Assembly (NCBI GenBank): GCA_001938485.1
Contig: MQRK01200342.1
Span: 29,858 to 56,340 of the forward strand
Length of the DNA: 26,483 nt
Direction of reading: 5' to 3'
From: Girardia tigrina
Taxonomy: Eukaryota > Platyhelminthes > Tricladida > Dugesiidae
Shown here: one piece after another, positions 12,401 to 18,400 of the stretch
How positions within the stretch are numbered: position 1 is the first letter of the stretch
Layout: every line of letters starts with the position of its first letter
The notes under the pieces: model-generated
The model's input: the letters and a program-made list of their open reading frames with translations, nothing else
Database searches by the model: none
Told to the model about the DNA's origin: nothing
Program-made: the position numbers and the translations under genes

Positions 12401-15400
12401 TTTCCTGAGTGATAAGAAATTGTGATCAATAGAAGATTGTGAAAATCGATTACTACAGTTTTTCGCCAATAAGAACCAAGCCTTCTACGAGAGAGACATT
12501 CTAAAGCTACCTTCAAAATGGCAACTAATTATACAACAAAACGGTGCATATTTGACTCCAAGAGGACAATCCGAAACATGTTAAATAAAGTTTTGAATTT
12601 CACGCCAAAATAATGAATTTCTTTTTCCCCAACCTAATATATACCAAAGAGTTAGGATAAGGTTTTTATAACAGTTTATTTTTTAAAACAATCTCTAATC
12701 AAATTAAAAATCACTTAATGCAGGAATAGCATAACCTGGTGATGGGTAAAATTATATCAAAATAAAGTATTAATTTTAATTTTAATGAAAACTACCTGAA
12801 TTAAGCATTCTTGGGCATAGAAATTATATTATACATTGCTTATAGTTTCCTTGAACTACACTTAAAATAATGTTTACAAATAAAATACAATAAAAGTTTA
12901 AATCGATTTATTAAAGAGATCTTCCAACCACTTTTCAATACATTGGCCGTTTATTTTGAAAGTGGTCTAAGTCCATTTATACTTCAAATGAGATATTTAA
13001 GAGTTTGTGCTTCCGTGCAATTAAAAATATACGACCTCTGAAAACTGATGAGTCTAGAATTATCATGTCTACTCGGAATATAAGTAATCAGGAATGCTTT
13101 ATTGGTGAAGTTGTTCTTATAGCCACTGGCAATAGGAAATAATTGACAAATTGACTTGGGCCCCTTTCAAAATAAATAGCTAATATATTTATTATAAAAT
13201 ATTATCAAAATACGCGAAAATTGAAAATTTTAAAAGAATTTCTACCTCTCGGTTCTGTAGATGGGCAAATACATCTAATATTTCAACGCCCTGTTGAATT
13301 GTTGTAACGGTTTCAAAAGCCGTTGTTATGGCATTTTGAGTCATAACTTCTAAATCTTTTACTCCACTTCTAAATCGATTATAATCATCATGCCACGAGG
13401 TCGCTTTCACGTCAAGAATTGTTCCTTTTCGATCTCGTAACGCTCGTATATTATTTTCAAAAACTGTTTCAATTTGAAGGATCACCATTTCAACTTCTGC
13501 ACCACGAGCACCTTGGAAAATTGGCATTTCTTTTTTATTGCCATCTTCGAATCTTGCAAAATGAGCTTGACATTCACAGATCTATTTATACGTAAGTATT
13601 TTTATTATTATTCAATATCGGACAAAATTTAGTTATACCTCCATTAAATCTTTACATCTTTGAATAAAAGCGTCAATTTGAGCAAAAATATTCGTTTTAT
13701 CTAGATTCCATGGTTTACTTGAAAATGTTTTATGAACAGTGCAGATCTGAAAACAAATTTTTGTTAGTTTTGAAAGAAAAGTGAACATATAAAGTTCTAT
13801 TTCAACATTTTGTTTTTTAGTACTTTTATATTTAGTTTTACTGTAATCTAGACAAAAGATTCTAGGAAAAGATTTTGTATGTTGTTTTTTAATTTTGTAT
13901 GAAATATGATATTAGGGATGTCTATAAATGACGTCATGTACCTTGGGTAGGTTCAGACTTTTGTAAAGATGTGTGAAGAGAGGGACGGGGTTTGAGAAAT
14001 CCCACAGCCAATTTGCGGTCAGCTCAGTTGCACTTAACAAGACTTCGTTAAATTATTAGTTGATTTATCAGCTTTTCTCAATTAGTTTACTGGGGACTTT
14101 GAAAGGACAGAACAGGGTATCTGCCTAGTCGTACGAATATATTTACACACCGCTCTGTCCAGTTCTAATACGGCCTCTGTCTCGCTCAACACATACAACA
14201 GATTTGAACTAAATAGTATCTCCACTCTACAGGATGAAGAGATTCGTGCTCTCCATATTTATTCAATGAATGATCATTTTGCTTCACCATAAGAGAACGG
14301 AGAAGCATATAAATTTTGTGAATTAATTGTTACGAAACATGATAGTTATGGAGAGACTACCAAAAAATTTCATTCTATGGAATAAATAATGTGATTGTAT
14401 TCTCCATTTTAAATTTTGAAAATGGAAATGCATTGTTATTAAAATATATTAACTAAAAATGACATTGTTAATGTAAGAAAATTATAAAAATAAAAAAAAC
14501 TTAAAAAATATCATTATAAACTAAGGAAAAAATATTATATAATTGCAATAATAACAGGGAAAAAAGAATGTCCAAAACATATTAAATATCATACAGTCTC
14601 TTCAGGTAATGTAACCTCAGGCGATTAAAAGTGAACTCAGTTACTTTAAATGTCAGGAAAGTTTTATAAAAATGATTAGGTGGAAAGATCCTTCGCAACT
14701 CTTCGGTATTCCCCATCCAGCAAGAAAAAAACTTTTTTTAAACGTTTCTTTTATACACGTATTAATATTTTTTAAATGATTTTTTATTATTTTAAAAACT
14801 TTTTATAAATATTTTTTTATCCTCAAGAAAATATTATTAGAACCGGTAATGCTTTTAATATAACGACACATAAAAAAATTAATCTCATTAAATCCATTTA
14901 ATAATAAATATTTATTTTTTGAAAAATTTCAGAAAAAAAGTGTTTTTTAATTATAATTATTTTGAAATTTAAAATAAATTTTTAAAACCCGTGAAGTAGA
15001 TATTTTACAACCCGTAGCAACTTACACTATAAGAATTTATTAGAACGATTTTTAGGAATGATCTCTGTGTTTTTTAAGCTCCGAACATATTTGTGGTCAC
15101 TTTATTATATACAAAATAGGAAAATATTATTGAAAATTCAGTCTTCAGAAGTCTAATAACAAATATACAGGAGATATATATGTGGTCAAATTTTTTCATA
15201 AAGGTATTAATTGAACAGGAAGAGGAAAATTATAATTGGTAACATATAAATAACATCAATATGATTTTTCGAACATTTATTAATATCACAAGTCGAATTG
15301 TCATTACAACAATTATTTAAACTACTTTCGCTATTCGACATTTTTCTGTTATCCTAGTTATTTTGAAAACAAATGGGAAAATTATTATAATATTAATTAA

Positions 15401-18400
15401 TTATCAAGACTCTTATTGGTCAAAATTAGATCTATAAATTTTTTTCAATTAAAGATTTAAATTTTAAATTACATAAAAATCAAATATTATATTTAAAAAT
15501 TTAAAATTACATTTAAAAAATATTTTAAATATTTATACTTCAAAATTAAATAAAATATTTTCAATTAGTAAGAATCAAAGAAAATACCAATCAGCCATCT
15601 GTGTAGGAGAAACACAATCTGAATCAGCATACAACATGGAAAATATAGAATAACAAACAATTCCGAACATTTCTCACAACATACTAGCCCCAAGTATTGT
15701 GACCAGTATTGTTTGTACGCAGAGTCAAAGTTTAAGCAACACAAGTCTACAAAGACCTAAATTTCTGGTTTATTTTTTGTTTATTTGGCACATATTATAT
15801 ACATTTTATGTATAATTTTTTGTTTAATTTACTTCATGCGACGCATAAAATCATTTATTTTACAATGTACAATAATAAATTCACGTAGACAATTAATACA
15901 TTAAATGTTTAAATATCATATATATTATAAAAGCCCAAGTCACTCACTGCTTCACTAACGCTGACGTAATCAAGCGAGATAAAAAAACCCGAGTGTGTCG
16001 GGTAGTATATATATCCGGCACACTATAAATAACCGATACTATTTACTATCATTTTATATACCAATTCGAATATTTTATTTAATTTTGATTGTGGAAGAAC
16101 CCCGAATGACAGGCAGTGAGTTACTTGGGCTTTTATAATATAAAAAAAATTGAACCCCCGGCAAGAGAGGGCCGCGAAGCGGGCCGAGCGCGCTAGTTAA
16201 AATATATTTAGTAAAATTAAAATATGACATAAATTATTTGAATAATTCATTTAATATGAATGAAATAAATAAGCAAAATTTTCCTATTTCCTTAAAATAT
16301 TTTGCGTACATGTTAATAAATATTCATTTAATAAAAAAGAAGTAACTTTTAGACTTATAGTTTGATTTTACAAATACTGTAGACGGATGAATAATACAAA
16401 AACTGGGTAAAATGAAATGATTTATGCTTTCATCAATTCAGAAAGGTATTGTAAGTCATCAAAAGACAACTACAAAAGCAAAGACAAGTAAATAGATCAA
16501 AGTTACAGTTGCTCAGATAGACCAAAAGAGACCCAAAATAGATGTCATCTATGATCTGTCTCGCTCAATTATAAGAAATGGTAACATGGGACAACAAATT
16601 TTTTTTTATTTTTACTGATGGAAATGTATGTAGTATTTATACAAAAGTAATAAATAAATTTTAAAATTAAAAATAAAATTGTTTGACTTTGAAGAAACTT
16701 TATTAAAGAATCATGTCGGTTGTTACTAGAGTTGAGCACTACCGACATTTCGATGAAACACCAAAAATAAGCTTATTTAAACAAAAATATTTTAAAATTT
16801 ACTTAGTTTCATATTATATTGTTCATTATTCAAAGATTATTAAAGAGTTATAAAAAAACTATTAAAAATAGTAAATATTTATTTTAATTTAACCCTTAAG
16901 TACTCGCACCAATGAACTCTGTTCACAAATATGAAAAATTTATTTAATAAAACTAAGACTTATAGAGGAAAAAATAAGTCAAGTCAAATATTCGAAAACT
17001 TCATTACATTTATCAAAGGGTTGAGCTATTTTAGTTCGAAGATAATTATTTGTATCTCAGATGTACAAAACACCGCATTTGTGACATTTACATTGATATG
17101 CTAGATTTGGTTCCCGGACATTTCCTCACATGACATTTGCTCACATGGAAATTACTTTTATCAAACTTCTTTTCACTGAAATATTTTTCACCGTATTGAT
17201 TTTCCATTAATTAATTTGCGATAAAATATGTTTTTTATCAAAAATTAATAATAACAAAAATTTTCTCAATAAAATATCCGTGTAGTAAATATCGATGTGA
17301 GCAAATGTCATGTGAGGAAACGTCCGGTCACGACTAGATTTGACTTATCTATCGATTTATTTGATGAAAAACTCGATACTTTATTAGTAGTAAAAATTAC
17401 TATCAGTTTAAGAATTGCTGGAGTTATTTTTCTTAACTATTTCTTGAAATCATTTATTTCGTCAAATAATGGCAAATCTAGTACATGAATTTATAAGTCA
17501 CTAGTGCGATGCCATGAACATGGGCGGTATAAACTGTCAACTACGAAGTAGAATTGCTGAACACATTCAATCGATTCAAAAAAAACTTCACATATTGTAT
17601 TAATCGCATATTACATTGCAAAGATTGAAATAAGGTAAATAATAGTAAAGAGTTTTAAATTTTATGTCAACATTTTTAACCCTTCGTAACATGGTGTGAC
17701 ACTTCTGTAATAAACCGTTGTAACTCTTACAGGATCTCTAACTATTAACACACGGTACATGCTCGGTGTGTAACAGATATGCAACAGTGAGTTAAAATGT
17801 GATATGTTAATAGTTAGAGATCCTGTAAGAGTTACAACGGTTAGTTACAGAAGTGTCACACCATGTTACGAAGGGTTAATATTGTAATGAGAGGATAATG
17901 ACTAAAGTATTGTTAATTAAGCATTAAAATATTATATTTGTTTTTTTTTTAATTTGAAAGGAAATTAAATTAAATTAAAGAAAACGTCTTAAAATCGAGT
18001 GATATTGTGTAAGGTTCTGTCGTTATATAAATGACTGATACATACGTGTATATTACTAAAATACACTCATAAGATTCTACTCTACTTATTTCTTCTTCCC
18101 GGACAAAAATTCCCCTTAGTAATCAGAAATCATTTTCCATATTGTATCCTGTTTCAAACTGTTTTGTAATATGTTTTGTACCTGCAGTTAATTTCCTTGT
18201 GGTCTTTTTAGTTTCTTATTCTTTCCAGTTGTTTATATCACCCGTAATAATTTTGATTATTAGTGCAGGTGCTATTACATAAAACTGAATTGCACAGAGC
18301 AACTTAACATTTACAGGAGTAAAGAATTTAAGTAGTAAAAGGAATTTATCGAAAATTGTTTTAAAATATTATAATTTTCGTAAAACAGCTCCTCATAGTG

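Larger units (their letters stand above)
9126..13245 (-). other. DNAH2 intron 4 (4.1 kb)
   Basis: This intron lies between exons 4 and 5. It holds an LTR-related fragment (about 9595-9645), a miniature element with subterminal repeats (10473-10941) and a mellifera-type mariner (11379-12637). In 9650-10470 and 12640-13245 I recognise nothing. A 60-codon open frame at 12959-13141 has no known match. Confidence 0.7.

Noticed and set aside
12959-13141. 60-codon open frame on the plus strand containing TDESRIIMSTRNI
   Set aside because: It looks somewhat protein-like but I know no family with it and it lacks a start codon near its beginning. It may be a transposon scrap.
14090-14292. 66-codon Ser/Thr-rich open frame on the plus strand in a more balanced patch
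   Set aside because: No start codon, no known motif and no splice evidence. The patch may be transposon-derived but no ends were found.
16889-17030. TTAACCCTTAAG and a later AAAGGGTT, suggesting a third piggyBac-type element
   Set aside because: The inner sequences are not inverted copies and the right TTAA is absent.
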